From Cyanobacteria bacterium FACHB-502 (GTDB taxonomy: Bacteria; Cyanobacteriota; Cyanobacteriia; Elainellales; Elainellaceae), in contig JACJNZ010000055.1 in the NCBI GenBank assembly GCA_014695325.1, positions 62,001 to 126,000 of the forward strand: 64,000 nucleotides of DNA, in the 5' to 3' direction. The translations under genes and the position numbers were made by a program. The first letter of the stretch is position 1. Every line of letters begins with the position of its first letter. Below, piece by piece: positions 1-9,156 of the stretch. A model generated the notes under the pieces. It saw only the letters and a program-made list of their open reading frames with translations, did no database searches and was not told the DNA's origin.

Positions 1-1676
1 TACTCGATAGCACCCGCAAAGTCATTGCCTCTTCTCGCCGAGCCGATCGCTTGTCAGAATCGATTAAAACCACGCTGGATGCAGGCACGTTCTATATTCG
101 GCTAAACACGAAGGAAGCGAGTACAGGCTATCAGCTCCAGGTTGCCGCAACACCAATTCCAGGAAGTGGAACTCCGGGCGGTGGAACTCCGGGTGGCGGA
201 ACTCCGGGTGGTGGAACTCCGGGTGGTGGAACTCCGGGTGGTGGAACTCCGGGTGGTGGAACTCCGGGTGGCGGAATTCCAACCAATACTGCGCCAACGA
301 TCGGCACTAACACGGCACTAATCGTCAGCCGGAACGGAACGGGGACGATCGGACGAACCAATCTGTTCTCTAGCGACACGCAGCAAACCGCAGACCAGCT
401 TTTGTATCGTGTCACCAGTTTGCCTGCTTCTGGATCGCTCTTCCTTAACGGAACCCCGCTTGGAGTGGGAAGTGCCTTCACGCAGACTGACATTGACACC
501 AACAAGCTGACCTACAAGCAAAACTCTGCCAAGGACATTCCTAATGCAGGTCGACAAATATCTAGCGATGCTTTCCCACAGATTTCTGGCTCTAATGTAG
601 TCTGGGGCGCAAAGGACAGCACTGGGGACACAGAAATTTTCTTTTACAACGGCATAAATAAAGCGATCACTCAACTCAGTGACAACACAGTAGAAGATAG
701 TGGGCCCAAAATTTTTGGCTCGAATGTCGTCTGGGAGAGCGGCACAGGCACAGATGCTGAAATCTACTTATACAACGGTACATCTGGAGCAACCACACGC
801 CTGAGTGACAATCCGCTAGCAGACACGAACGCCAGAATCTCGGACAGCTTTGTGGTCTGGCAACGGAGGTATCCGTCAGGAGAGCATGATATTCGGTACT
901 ATCGGCTCAGCGATGGAGCTTCGGGAGCAGTTAACAACAGCATAACCTTAAACGATATTGATCCTGCTTTATCTGGTTCCAAACTAGTGTTTCAGCGCGA
1001 TAATATCGCAGGCGCATCGACAAACGCAGATGATGGAATTTTTTATTATGATCTGGCGACGTTAGGACCAACGCAAACTCAACTGAGTGTTGGAAACTCT
1101 GCTTATACCGATCGCAGAGCGCAGATTTCGGGTTCCGCTGTAACCTGGGAACGTCGGAACTCAACTGAATCCGATATTTTATATGATGCAGACGTTACCA
1201 CATCAGGCGGAGTCAGTTCAATTAACGTCAGTGCAGACGACGATACTAACCCGCTCATCTCTGGTTCAAAAATTGTCTTCCAACGCAGCGGTACAACAGG
1301 CGGAACCAACGACGGAATTTATTTGTTCACGATCGGCGGAGCCGCAACCCGAATTATTCCTCCGTCTACAACTACTGCTGATGTGACGAGCTTTGACGGC
1401 AACAAAGTTGGCTATACCAACACATCAGGAGGCGGCTTCAAAGCAGCAGTTTATGACATCCTTGCAGGCAATTCCCAGGATCTGGTTGGGGGTGCAGCTG
1501 TTGAGGGAATACCTGTTGTTTCGGGCAACAATGCTGCCTGGATCGGTGGAGGGAGTTCCGCTTTGATTGACCGCCTCTTCTTCTACGACACTTCGATCGT
1601 TTCTGACAACTTTGGCTTCAGCGTCAGCGATGGCTTGCTAACGACAAACGGCACATTTAATTTCACGATCGGTTGA
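1..1676 (+). CDS. Secreted-type PPC / CSPG-repeat / beta-propeller protein, 5' partial
   Basis: The reading frame is open to the left edge (frame of position 3), so the true start lies outside the window; the TTG at 51 is not convincing. The visible order is: the end of a PPC (bacterial pre-peptidase C-terminal) beta-sandwich (motif AGTFYIRL), a Gly-Thr-Pro-Gly-Gly tandem linker (about nt 165-276), the first half of a CSPG/cadherin-like repeat (GSLFLNGTPLGVG, then LTYKQN), about seven TolB-like propeller blades with the recurring pattern ISGSNVVW...D.EIY.YN, and finally the second half of the CSPG repeat (FGFSVSDGLLTTNGTFNFTI). The propeller therefore seems to sit inside the CSPG repeat. Such proteins are usually extracellular or cell-surface adhesion proteins in cyanobacteria. 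No catalytic residues are evident and the ligand is unknown. Confidence 0.8.
   Translation, partial: LDSTRKVIASSRRADRLSESIKTTLDAGTFYIRLNTKEASTGYQLQVAATPIPGSGTPGGGTPGGGTPGGGTPGGGTPGGGTPGGGTPGGGIPTNTAPTIGTNTALIVSRNGTGTIGRTNLFSSDTQQTADQLLYRVTSLPASGSLFLNGTPLGVGSAFTQTDIDTNKLTYKQNSAKDIPNAGRQISSDAFPQISGSNVVWGAKDSTGDTEIFFYNGINKAITQLSDNTVEDSGPKIFGSNVVWESGTGTDAEIYLYNGTSGATTRLSDNPLADTNARISDSFVVWQRRYPSGEHDIRYYRLSDGASGAVNNSITLNDIDPALSGSKLVFQRDNIAGASTNADDGIFYYDLATLGPTQTQLSVGNSAYTDRRAQISGSAVTWERRNSTESDILYDADVTTSGGVSSINVSADDDTNPLISGSKIVFQRSGTTGGTNDGIYLFTIGGAATRIIPPSTTTADVTSFDGNKVGYTNTSGGGFKAAVYDILAGNSQDLVGGAAVEGIPVVSGNNAAWIGGGSSALIDRLFFYDTSIVSDNFGFSVSDGLLTTNGTFNFTIG
165..276 (+). repeat. 15-bp in-frame tandem repeat encoding Gly-Thr-Pro-Gly-Gly
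   Basis: About seven near-identical 15-bp units (GGTGGAACTCCGGGT with C/T wobble changes) encode a flexible Gly/Pro linker between the PPC domain and the CSPG repeat. The near-identity at DNA level suggests recent slippage expansion, so copy number is likely to vary between strains. Confidence 0.9.
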
Positions 1677-1988
1677 TCAATTCGCAACATCGTTTGCAAT
1701 AACCGGATCGAAAACCTGTTTAGGGCGCACGTTAGGGAGGAGTTGTTGATTCAATTCTTCCCTTTTCTATGGGGGATTCAAGCTGAAATCAGCCGCAAGC
1801 TGCATTTTATGAAAAATATCAGCTTGTACAATTGAGAAGGATTCTCATTCCTAAGTTAGTGCAAGCGAAAACCACAGCCTAGAAAAGAAGCCGTCTTTTA
1901 CTCCGGTCTTAACTGCCTGCGCTTGTTACTTAAATCGGTATGACGTAAAATCGATTGCTTCACAGTTCCCGGAAGGGGGATTCGCCTT
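1677..1988. other. Gene-free stretch upstream of the ferritin-like gene
   Basis: Apart from a Fur-box-like palindrome at 1833-1847 and a purine-rich ribosome binding site (GGAAGGGGGA, ending about 8 bases before the ATG at 1989), I see no gene or other feature here. Confidence 0.6.
1833..1847. promoter_or_regulatory. Fur-box-like palindrome
   Basis: TGAGAAGGATTCTCA has perfect 6-bp inverted arms around GGA. It matches the classical 7-1-7 Fur consensus TGATAATNATTATCA at 11 of 14 fixed positions, and the common variant TGAGAATNATTCTCA at 13 of 14. It lies about 140 bases upstream of the ferritin-like gene, so iron-responsive control is a reasonable inference. No promoter hexamers could be assigned with confidence. 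Confidence 0.5.
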
Positions 1989-2429
1989 ATGAAAGAACTT
2001 GATCTCCAGGCTACCACTAACACCCTCAATGCCATTCTCGAAGCCGAATTAGCAGGCGTGGTTCGCTATACGCACTATTCGCTGATGGTAACTGGACCGA
2101 ATCGAATCCCGATCGTCGCATTTCTGAAAGCTCAGGCAAGCGAATCGCTGCTTCATGCTCAGCAGGCAGGTGAAATTATTACGGGATTAAACGGACATCC
2201 CAGTTTGAAAATTGCGCCGATCGAAGAAACTTATAAACACGAAATTTACGATATTTTGCTGGAAAGTGTAAATCATGAAAAAGCAGCTCTTGCACTTTAC
2301 AAACAGCTTCTAGAAGTTGTGGAAGATGCCAGCATTTATCTTGAAGAATTTGCCCGCACGATGATTGGTCAGGAAGAGGCACACGGCATGGAATTAGGCA
2401 AAATGCTGCGCGATTTTCGACCGTCATAA
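1989..2429 (+). CDS. Ferritin-like / bacterioferritin-type protein
   Basis: A 146-residue four-helix-bundle protein of the bacterioferritin-like family found in cyanobacteria. Candidate diiron ligands are spread over the helices: E20, E52 with H56 (ESLLHAQQAGE), the ESVNHE segment near 92-97, and E129/H132 (QEEAHGME). The family oxidises Fe(II) and may store iron or protect against peroxide. The length is slightly short of classical Bfr (about 155-160), and I do not see an obvious heme-ligating Met of the classical type. A strong purine-rich SD precedes the ATG, and a Fur-box-like palindrome lies upstream. It is convergent with the phosphodiesterase gene. Whether it assembles into a 24-mer cannot be told from sequence. 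Confidence 0.8.
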   Translation: MKELDLQATTNTLNAILEAELAGVVRYTHYSLMVTGPNRIPIVAFLKAQASESLLHAQQAGEIITGLNGHPSLKIAPIEETYKHEIYDILLESVNHEKAALALYKQLLEVVEDASIYLEEFARTMIGQEEAHGMELGKMLRDFRPS

Positions 2430-2440
2430 AGGGACAATCC

Positions 2441-2899
2441 CTAGACATCGAGCGGCACAATTTCCGCCTCAGCCAATGTGCCTGTAATTTGAAGCTGGGC
2501 GATCGTCACAGGTAGCTTGAACCTACGGGGTCCGGCACTGCCCGGATTAAGAAACAGAATTCCGTTCAACTTCTGAATGCTGGGCTTGTGAGAATGTCCA
2601 CTAATCACAATTTGCACCCCCGTCGTGATGGGGTTGAAGTCGAGTTCAGTTGCAATATGCAGCAAATAAACAGACAGCCCTTCGATCGTGATCGTCTCCC
2701 GTTCGGGAATAGCGTTTGCCCACGCTCCTTTGTCATTATTGCCACGCACAGCGATCACGGGGGCGATCGTTTTCAATTCCTCCAGCACTTCGGGCTTGCC
2801 AATATCTCCGGCATGAAGGATTAGCTCAGAATTTGCCAGGGCAGCGATCGCCTCAGGACGAACTAAACCGTGAGTGTCAGAAATAACGCCAACTTTCAT
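2441..2899 (-). CDS. YfcE/MJ0936-type metallophosphoesterase
   Basis: A 152-residue calcineurin-like phosphoesterase of the YfcE/MJ0936 type. The metal-binding signature is complete: D8 and H10 in SDTHG, D32 in HAGDIG, N54 in RGNND, H81, and the GHSH motif at 101-104. Relatives hydrolyse phosphodiesters in a Mn2+ dependent way, but the physiological substrate is unknown. The length is typical of the family. It ends 11 bases from the convergent ferritin-like gene and has no co-directional partner next to it. Confidence 0.85.
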   Translation of the reverse strand: MKVGVISDTHGLVRPEAIAALANSELILHAGDIGKPEVLEELKTIAPVIAVRGNNDKGAWANAIPERETITIEGLSVYLLHIATELDFNPITTGVQIVISGHSHKPSIQKLNGILFLNPGSAGPRRFKLPVTIAQLQITGTLAEAEIVPLDV

Positions 2900-3484
2900 G
2901 TTGTCTCATCCTCATGGGATAACAAATGAAATAACAAAAATTTTCACGGTTTTCTCCCATCTATTTTTTCCATTCATTCTTTTTTCGCTCATCATAGTGA
3001 TAATTTCTGATGGTCAACATCATTCTTGAGACTGTTGCATCAACGCGAACTCCCTAAGAAATTAAACCGATCGCTTCAGAAATTGATAAGGTCGTATCAT
3101 TCAACCCGAACGCGTTGCAGGTAGAACACGTAGTTTCTGGGGAAAAGATGCGGAAATAGAACGCGGAATAAATTGGAAAATAGCAATAAAGAGCCGATAG
3201 ACAGCCTAAAGAATGCTATAGCTCAGTTGAAACTACATTTCAAGCATTATCCTGTTTAAGAAATAACAGAGTTTTTTAAGCTTTTTGCCGCACTTATCGT
3301 CGTTACTTTTCCTAATGGGAGCATCGTTCTTAAGATGGCTGCGCTAACAGAAGCAAGATACTTCAGTTATCGCTTCATGTGATTGTGGAACCAGTTCATA
3401 AACAGTTTTCAGAATCTGTAGCTCTATTTACGGAAATTTGAATAAGCATCTTGAATTGAACTACAAGCTAATAAAAAGTGAAAC
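2900..3484. other. AT-rich gene-free stretch
   Basis: About 585 bases between two divergent genes. No ORF with coding character, no clear hairpin and no known RNA was recognised. It presumably holds the promoters of both flanking genes. Confidence 0.5.
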
Positions 3485-4033
3485 GTGATTCAAGCTCCGC
3501 GCACCTTGATTACAAACCGCCTTATCCTCCGTCGTTTGCTGCTTAGCGATGCTGAAGCGGTTTTTGAGTATGGCAGCAATCCTGAAGTAACTCGGTATAT
3601 GGTCTGGCGCAACCATACCGCTATTCAAGATGCAGTTGCTTTTCTAGAACAGTGTACTTGCTCCTGGAATACAGGCAAAGAGTTTTGCTGGGCAATAACC
3701 GTTAAGCCAGAAGATCAAGCAGTTGGCACAATATCATGTCGAATTGAGCAGTCTGAGGCGGATTTTGGCTATGTGCTAAATCGGAAATACTGGGGACAGG
3801 GTTACGCAACCGAAGCGGTTCATTCTGTCATGTCCTGGTTGATGAACTTACCAGATGTCGATCGCATTTGGGCAACCTGCGATATTGATAACCGAGCATC
3901 GGCAAGGGTTCTAGAGAAAAGCGGTTTGCAATACGAGAAAACTGTACCTCGCGCGATAATACGTCCGAATCTGGCTTTGACTCCGCGAGATACGCTGGTT
4001 TTTAGCTGGGAGAGAGCAGAAGGACTTTGGTAA
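3485..4033 (+). CDS. GNAT-family N-acetyltransferase (RimJ/RimL-like)
   Basis: A 182-residue GNAT acetyltransferase of the RimJ/RimL branch. It begins with the typical strand LITNRLILRRLLLSDAEAVF. The acetyl-CoA segment is modified but recognisable (NRKYWGQGYATEAV, about residues 98-112), followed by the usual NRASARVLEKSGL helix. The start is GTG. This branch acetylates N-termini of ribosomal proteins or small amines; the substrate cannot be assigned. It is convergent with sdhA, with a 46-base gap. Confidence 0.85.
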   Translation: MIQAPRTLITNRLILRRLLLSDAEAVFEYGSNPEVTRYMVWRNHTAIQDAVAFLEQCTCSWNTGKEFCWAITVKPEDQAVGTISCRIEQSEADFGYVLNRKYWGQGYATEAVHSVMSWLMNLPDVDRIWATCDIDNRASARVLEKSGLQYEKTVPRAIIRPNLALTPRDTLVFSWERAEGLW

Positions 4034-4079
4034 ATTAACGGCTCATGCGCCTTATCAAACAACCTTCTGCCCTTAATTG

Positions 4080-5807
4080 CTAGTATTTTCGCTCTTGTGG
4101 CTGGAACATGGTGATCGTAACCGGACGATAGCGGATATCAATTCCGGCAGACGAAAAGTATGCCTGGGTATGTTTGAGAAAGTCGGTGTCGTTTCGATCG
4201 ACAAAATCTTCCCGTGAGTGTGCCCCCCGGCTTTCCTGGCGATTGAGGGCACTGGTGAGGATCATTTCACCCACAATCAGCAGGCTTTGGAGTTCCAGAG
4301 CTTCGATCAGTTCGGTGTTCCAAAGTTTGCCTTTGTCATCCAGATAAACTCGCTGTGCCTGCTGCCGAATCGTTTGAAGTTGGCTCAGTCCTTCCCGCAT
4401 CAGGGCATCGGTGCGAAATACGCCGCAGTATTCGGTCATGCAGTCTTGGAACCTTTGCCGAATCTGGTCGATTCGATATTCTCCAGGCTGCGCTATCAGG
4501 GCTTGAATCTGCTGTTCTGCTTGCGTGATGTACTTTTTCTCATCAACTTCGGGCAGTTTGCGATTCTGCACGTAGCGGGCGATCGTTGCTCCGGTTCGAC
4601 GACCGTATACCACACATTCCAGCAACGAATTGCTGCCCAGGCGGTTTGCCCCATGCACCGAAACACAGGCAGTCTCTCCCGCCGCAAAAAAGGCTTCGAC
4701 TAAGCCCTCGGCACTGCTGCGAACCTGTCCCTCCGTATTAGTGGGAATGCCGCCCATCGAGTAATGCACTGTGGGACGCACCGGAATCGGTTGATTGACC
4801 GCATCCACGCCGACCAGACGATGCGCCTCTTCCCAGCAAAATGGAATCCGGCTCATGATTTTTTCTTTACCCAGGTGACGCACATCCAGATGCACAAGGG
4901 GTCCGCCTGCGCTGCCGTCGGTGTGAATGCCGCGTCCAGCCCGAATTTCTCTGGCGATCGCCCTGGAAGTAATATCACGTGGCGCAAGCTCCATCCGGCT
5001 GGGAGCATAGTCTTCCATAAAGCGTTTCCCTTCACTGTTAACGAGATACGCGCCCTCCCCCCGGACTGCCTCTGAAATAAGAACCCCTACCGGATAAAGA
5101 CCTGTCGGGTGAAACTGGACAAATTCCATATCTTCCAGCGGCAGCCCAGCGACGGCAGTCATTGCCAGTCCGTCTCCTGTGGAAGCGTAGTCGTTAGAAG
5201 TGGTGTTGTAAACGCGCCCGTAGCCGCCCGTCGCAAACATTACCGCCTTTGCTCGTACGACTGCTAGCTTGCCGTCCCGAATGCGGAACATGACTAAACC
5301 CTTTGCCTGTCCCTCTTCCAAAATCAGGCGCATCACGTACCATTCGTCGTAAATGTGAACCCCATAGCGGCGCAGGTTGTTCACCAGTTCGTGCAAAATG
5401 GCGTGTCCGGTTTTGTCGGCGGCGTAGCAGGTGCGTTTGTGGGAATGTCCACCAAAAGCTCGCTGGGCGATACGTCCGTCTGACAATCGGGAAAACAGCA
5501 CGCCCATATGCTCCAGGTCGATCACCACATCAGGAGCTTCACGGGTGAGAATTTCGACTGCATCCTGATCTGCCAGATAATCAGAACCCTTCACGGTATC
5601 AAAGGCGTGTGCTTCCCAGGTGTCTTGATCGTCTACGTTTTTTAGGGTTGCTGCCATGCCGCCCTGTGCTGCGACCGAGTGCGATCGAATCGGGTGGGTT
5701 TTCGCAATGACTGCCACACTGAGACGGGGATCGGTGCGAGCAATTTCTACCGCAGCTCGCGATCCTGCCAGTCCTCCCCCGACGATCACCACATCATGTT
5801 CAATCAT
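4080..5807 (-). CDS. sdhA: Succinate dehydrogenase / fumarate reductase flavoprotein subunit
   Basis: A 575-residue flavoprotein oxidising succinate to fumarate and feeding electrons to the thylakoid or plasma-membrane quinone pool. It shows the N-terminal FAD motif ([14 protein letters not shown]), the segment [15 protein letters not shown], which contains the usual site of covalent FAD attachment, [15 protein letters not shown], and the substrate-site segments HPTGLYPVG and [10 protein letters not shown]. Length is normal for cyanobacterial SdhA. No iron-sulfur subunit (sdhB) or membrane anchor is adjacent, which is common in cyanobacteria, where sdhA and sdhB are often unlinked. It ends convergent to the GNAT gene. 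Confidence 0.93.
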   Translation of the reverse strand: MIEHDVVIVGGGLAGSRAAVEIARTDPRLSVAVIAKTHPIRSHSVAAQGGMAATLKNVDDQDTWEAHAFDTVKGSDYLADQDAVEILTREAPDVVIDLEHMGVLFSRLSDGRIAQRAFGGHSHKRTCYAADKTGHAILHELVNNLRRYGVHIYDEWYVMRLILEEGQAKGLVMFRIRDGKLAVVRAKAVMFATGGYGRVYNTTSNDYASTGDGLAMTAVAGLPLEDMEFVQFHPTGLYPVGVLISEAVRGEGAYLVNSEGKRFMEDYAPSRMELAPRDITSRAIAREIRAGRGIHTDGSAGGPLVHLDVRHLGKEKIMSRIPFCWEEAHRLVGVDAVNQPIPVRPTVHYSMGGIPTNTEGQVRSSAEGLVEAFFAAGETACVSVHGANRLGSNSLLECVVYGRRTGATIARYVQNRKLPEVDEKKYITQAEQQIQALIAQPGEYRIDQIRQRFQDCMTEYCGVFRTDALMREGLSQLQTIRQQAQRVYLDDKGKLWNTELIEALELQSLLIVGEMILTSALNRQESRGAHSREDFVDRNDTDFLKHTQAYFSSAGIDIRYRPVTITMFQPQERKY

Positions 5808-5949
5808 GTCCAGCCTTGTCTGAATGACTTCTGGATCTATCGTGGCGCAGATGACAAAGGTTTGGGGGGAAAGGTCGATACTTCTTTATGTTTTTTGGAA
5901 TAGGGAAATGGAGAGTAGGTGAGGGGACGAAGGATTAGAAGATGAGGGG

Positions 5950-6504
5950 TTAAAAGAAAAAGTAGTGCATCAGGTCAGCGGTGCGTTGGGGGGAAAGGTG
6001 AAGGCGCTGCTGGAGATCGGGGAGATTGCGGTAGGGGTGAGATTGCCGGTGTTGAACGATCGCCCTTGCCAAGGCGGTGTCGATCGGGGGCAGGCGCATA
6101 AGTTCCTCTAAGGTAGCGGTATTGGCGTTGAGGCGAGGAAGGGCATCAGGACGATCGGGGGCGTAATAGCAAAATTGCAGCACAGGTTCCAGAGGGCGGA
6201 GGCGGGAAAGGGGGACGTTGAGAGCTGCGGCAATGTCTTCCAGGCAGTGAAACGCAACGCCGGATTGGGTCAGGGCAACGAGCGATCGAGCCTGATGAAT
6301 CGAGAGTCCGGGCAGGCGCAGCCAGTCGTCTACCGAGGCTTGATTCACGTCGATCCGAATCCCTAAAGCGGCAGCCAGGCGCACTTCTTCAAGGGACTGC
6401 ATTCGGTAGTAGGGATCGTTGAGCAGGCGCGATCGAAGGGGGTGCAGCGCGTTTTGCAGCGATTTGCCCTGCGTCACACCATTGAGCCAGTCTGAAAGTC
6501 CCAT
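5950..6504 (-). CDS. Helix-hairpin-helix (ComEA-like) protein
   Basis: A 184-residue protein with two ComEA-type helix-hairpin-helix regions. The first spans about residues 50-110 (IDVNQASVDDWLRLPGLS, QARSLVAL) and the second about 130-184 (LNANTATLEELMRLPPID, ALARAIVQHR). Helix-hairpin-helix pairs bind DNA non-specifically, and ComEA homologues take part in DNA uptake. There is no signal peptide or membrane anchor, so a periplasmic DNA receptor is not directly supported and a cytoplasmic DNA-binding role is equally possible. The ATG at 6504 gives a conserved-looking start. It lies downstream of, and co-directional with, the TM2-domain gene. Confidence 0.75.
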   Translation of the reverse strand: MGLSDWLNGVTQGKSLQNALHPLRSRLLNDPYYRMQSLEEVRLAAALGIRIDVNQASVDDWLRLPGLSIHQARSLVALTQSGVAFHCLEDIAAALNVPLSRLRPLEPVLQFCYYAPDRPDALPRLNANTATLEELMRLPPIDTALARAIVQHRQSHPYRNLPDLQQRLHLSPQRTADLMHYFFF

Positions 6505-6592
6505 TGCTTGCTTTCCTCTGAATCTTCTGAATCTTCAGATTTAAGATGATTGCCTGAGGCAGTATCCAGGCACGATCGCCCCGAAAGGGGAA

Positions 6593-6994
6593 CTACTTGG
6601 CATCGAGCAACTGTCGCCGCTTTTGTTCAAATTCGTATTCTGAAATCAGTCCTTCTTGCCGCAGGGTGTCCAGCTCTCTTAGCGCATCGCCAAATGCCGT
6701 GACCTGCGGTGGATGAATTGCAGCTGGGTTAGAAGGGCGATCGAAGCGGGGGGAGGGCAGGGAAAGCGATAAACTCGATTCCGCATGTTCCCCATGAAAC
6801 AGATACCAAACTGCCTCGATCACACTGGCAATACGGGGAATCGGATTCCAGGGATTGACCAGTGATAGGGTGAAATAAAGACAGCCCCAGCCCGGTTGTC
6901 CCAGGTAGAACTTATGCCAGCCAGAGATGGGAGAGACGGCTCCAGCCAGTGCCAGCAAGGCAGCAACGCGACGGTCTTTCGGTTTTTTCAGCAT
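6593..6994 (-). CDS. TM2-domain protein with C-terminal SHOCT-like segment
   Basis: A 133-residue membrane protein. Residues about 8-65 form a TM2-type pair of hydrophobic helices (LLALAGAVSPISGWHKFYLGQ and a following LYFTLSLVNPW segment) with the small loop usual in TM2 proteins. Residues about 104-133 match the short C-terminal oligomerisation motif SHOCT (LRELDTLRQEGLISEYEFEQ). Function is unknown; TM2-SHOCT combinations are common in bacteria and thought to be membrane-associated scaffolds. It is 88 bases upstream of the helix-hairpin-helix gene on the same strand. Confidence 0.75.
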   Translation of the reverse strand: MLKKPKDRRVAALLALAGAVSPISGWHKFYLGQPGWGCLYFTLSLVNPWNPIPRIASVIEAVWYLFHGEHAESSLSLSLPSPRFDRPSNPAAIHPPQVTAFGDALRELDTLRQEGLISEYEFEQKRRQLLDAK

Positions 6995-7296
6995 GGAGCA
7001 AACTCGCCTTTAAGTTAAGTCTTCCAGAAAATACTGCAAGTTCATCAAAAGTTTCGATCGCGTCACAAGAATTGCCATTCTATAACGCTTAGCGGAGACA
7101 AAATAAACATCCGAATCGATCGTCCATTCCTCCGTATTCTTCAGCCTACTTGACAGAGTTATCCCTGGAAATGCACACCGATCAAGCCTTTAGGCAGATT
7201 TGCATTCTAAAGATACAGTAAATTTCTGGATCAGGCGTGTCATGCAGGAATAAAGAGTTGTAGACTACGCAAAGATACGGAAATACCAAGCAAAGT

Positions 7297-7391
7297 TCAC
7301 TCAGTGGTTCCACCCACTAAGTCTACCCAGTAAGTGGTCTATCCAATGAGTGTCTACCCGGTAAATCCGCTCGGTAAATACGCTTGGTTAC
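7297..7391. repeat. Degenerate tandem repeat, about 15 bp period
   Basis: Successive segments such as CTACCCAGTAAGTGG, TCTATCCAATGAGTG and TCTACCCGGTAAATC share a C-TACCC-GTAA-T core with 13-16 bp spacing over five to six units. The units are diverged. No protein is encoded and the role is unknown. Confidence 0.6.
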
Positions 7392-7420
7392 TATGCTGCT
7401 CAGGAGGAGTGCTTGTCTAA

Positions 7421-7447
7421 AATGATGGTCTGAAACAATGATGGTCT
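7421..7447. repeat. AATGATGGTCT direct repeat, 16 bp period
   Basis: Two exact copies of AATGATGGTCT lie at 7421-7431 and 7437-7447, with a third weaker GTCTGTAAA unit after them. They sit next to the 15-bp array and may belong to the same eroded repeat tract. Confidence 0.6.
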
Positions 7448-8144
7448 AAAGCATCGTCTGTAAAAAACTAATTTATTGCTGAATTAGCAATTTACCTTGT
7501 GTGCTGAAAGTTCTTACAGCAAATATTTACAGCAAGCGTAATTTGCAAGGGTAATCTACAAAATCTTAAAATTCATTTTAAACCTGCATTTGCGAGGGCA
7601 GCCTGAGCCGTGAAGCCTAGCCTGTAGTGTGTGAATTAGGGTCATCGAAAAAGCAAAGTCGAGAAGTTAAATTGTGAAACTGCCGATTTACATCCTTTTC
7701 TGAAGCATAATTGCCTTAATTGCTTCTCACCAGGCGTATTCAGTCATTACGGTCGCGCATCTAAAAAACATTTGCTGACTTTGCCTCCGGTATCCCCACT
7801 GCATCAGTGTTGCTTGACTTGACCATGTCTTTTGCCGAATTTGGGGTGGTTTGATCACACGGCTTAAAGCTTCACTCAAGCTGTTCTTCTAGCGTCGTTT
7901 CTGATTTGAGCCTTTAAAGGGTCTTCTGCATCTACTGGATTAGCTGGGTGACTGTTGCGAGTCTGTTCAGCTCCTTGATTTGGATATGCTTCCAGCACGA
8001 CGGCTGTTCGATCGTCGGCAGGTGAGCGAAACAGGAGTCAGACTTACTTAATAGCAATCAGTTCATCAATTTTTCCTAATCCATTTTTGGAATTTCTACT
8101 GCTTCTTCCATTTATTGCATCTCAACTATCCGAGAATCGATTCC

Positions 8145-9047
8145 ATGTCGCAGACTTCTTTCTCCCCTGACTGGCTGACGCAGTTTTCAGATCCCTATGC
8201 GGTTCTGGGTCTGTCCGTGACTTCAGACGATCGCCGAGTTTTGAAGCGATATCGCACCATCGCAAAATTGCTTCATCCCGATAGCTATACTCAGTCGGTC
8301 AGCGATCGAAACTTTGCGACTCAACTGCTAGCTCGTCTGGTTAACCCTGCCTATCAGCAGCTCAAGCAGGAGAAAGGCAGAGCCGATATGGTGGCAACCC
8401 TGCGCTTCCGGGTACGCCGTATTAATAAAGACGAACCACTCTTGCCCCAGACGGAAGTGGGACAACGCCTGATCAAAACGCCCGTGCCCCAGGTTGATGT
8501 CTTTTATGAGCAGGCAGTCACCCGGTTGTCTGAATCGCAATTTCTACCGCTCAGTGATTTTGAGTCTGTGACCCAACAGCTCACTGAGCTAAATCTCATC
8601 TATCTGTATCTCAAAATGGGCGAACTCCTGATTCTCGAAAAACGGACTGGAATTATTTCCGCGCCGATCGAGCGTCCGACCAAGGCGGCTCTTAAAGAAG
8701 AAATAAACGCAACCGAAGATAACTACGCTCAGCGACACTACCAGCGAGCGCGGGAGTACGGCAGAAAGGAAAACTGGTCTCAGACAGTGGCAGAACTGCG
8801 GGATGCGATCCGGCTGGAGCCAAACCGAGCTGAATTTCATTCGCTGCTGGGGAAAGCATACCTGATGCAAAACCTGGCAGGCATGGCGAAAGTTCACTTC
8901 CGGCAAGCCCTCAAGTTTAATCCACAAGACCCCCTGGCAGTGTACTACGCTGAAAAGCTGAAAATTTCCCTAGAGACCCCAACTGCAAATAGCTCAGCAA
9001 AGCCAGCGAATAGAGGGCTCTTTAGCCTCTTCGGACGGAAACGCTAG
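8145..9047 (+). CDS. J-domain protein with C-terminal TPR repeats
   Basis: With the ATG at 8145 the protein has 300 residues; a TTG at 8115 would add ten residues with no family support. Residues about 15-75 form a DnaJ domain (DPYAVLGLSVTSDDRRVLKRY) with the HPD signature in KLLHPDSYT. Residues about 190-275 hold TPR units (AEFHSLLGKAYLMQNLAGMA, HFRQALKFNPQDP). There is no zinc-finger region, so this is a type III J-protein, expected to recruit DnaK to a TPR-bound client. It is followed, 109 bases on, by pyrB. Confidence 0.85.
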   Translation: MSQTSFSPDWLTQFSDPYAVLGLSVTSDDRRVLKRYRTIAKLLHPDSYTQSVSDRNFATQLLARLVNPAYQQLKQEKGRADMVATLRFRVRRINKDEPLLPQTEVGQRLIKTPVPQVDVFYEQAVTRLSESQFLPLSDFESVTQQLTELNLIYLYLKMGELLILEKRTGIISAPIERPTKAALKEEINATEDNYAQRHYQRAREYGRKENWSQTVAELRDAIRLEPNRAEFHSLLGKAYLMQNLAGMAKVHFRQALKFNPQDPLAVYYAEKLKISLETPTANSSAKPANRGLFSLFGRKR

Positions 9048-9060
9048 AGCAATTCTCTCT

Positions 9061-9113
9061 TAGACAGTTCTTTCGGGCAGTCCTTTTAGACAGTCCTTTC
9101 AGACAGTCTTTGC
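9061..9113. repeat. Short tandem repeat upstream of pyrB
   Basis: Four imperfect units of 12-15 bp based on AGACAGTCCTTTC fill the space between the J-domain gene and pyrB (TAGACAGTTCTTTC, GGGCAGTCCTTT, TAGACAGTCCTTTC, AGACAGTCTTTGC). No coding role is apparent. Confidence 0.7.
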
Positions 9114-9156
9114 CCCATGCAGTACAATTTTGAAGATCCGCTTGGGGAAACTGAGT

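Larger units (their letters stand above)
6995..8144. other. Long gene-free stretch with degenerate short repeats
   Basis: About 1.15 kb without a convincing coding frame on either strand. It contains a degenerate 15-16 bp tandem array (about 7297-7391) and an AATGATGGTCT direct repeat 16 bp apart (7421-7431 and 7437-7447). The remainder is AT-rich, with no recognised RNA gene. Confidence 0.5.

Noticed and set aside
131-505. Long minus-strand proline-rich frame opposite the GTPGG repeat
   Set aside because: It is a low-complexity artefact of the tandem repeat read antisense; the plus-strand frame has PPC and CSPG domains.
4218-4703. A 161-codon frame antisense to sdhA
   Set aside because: SdhA is conserved along its whole length; the antisense frame has no domain or initiation signal.
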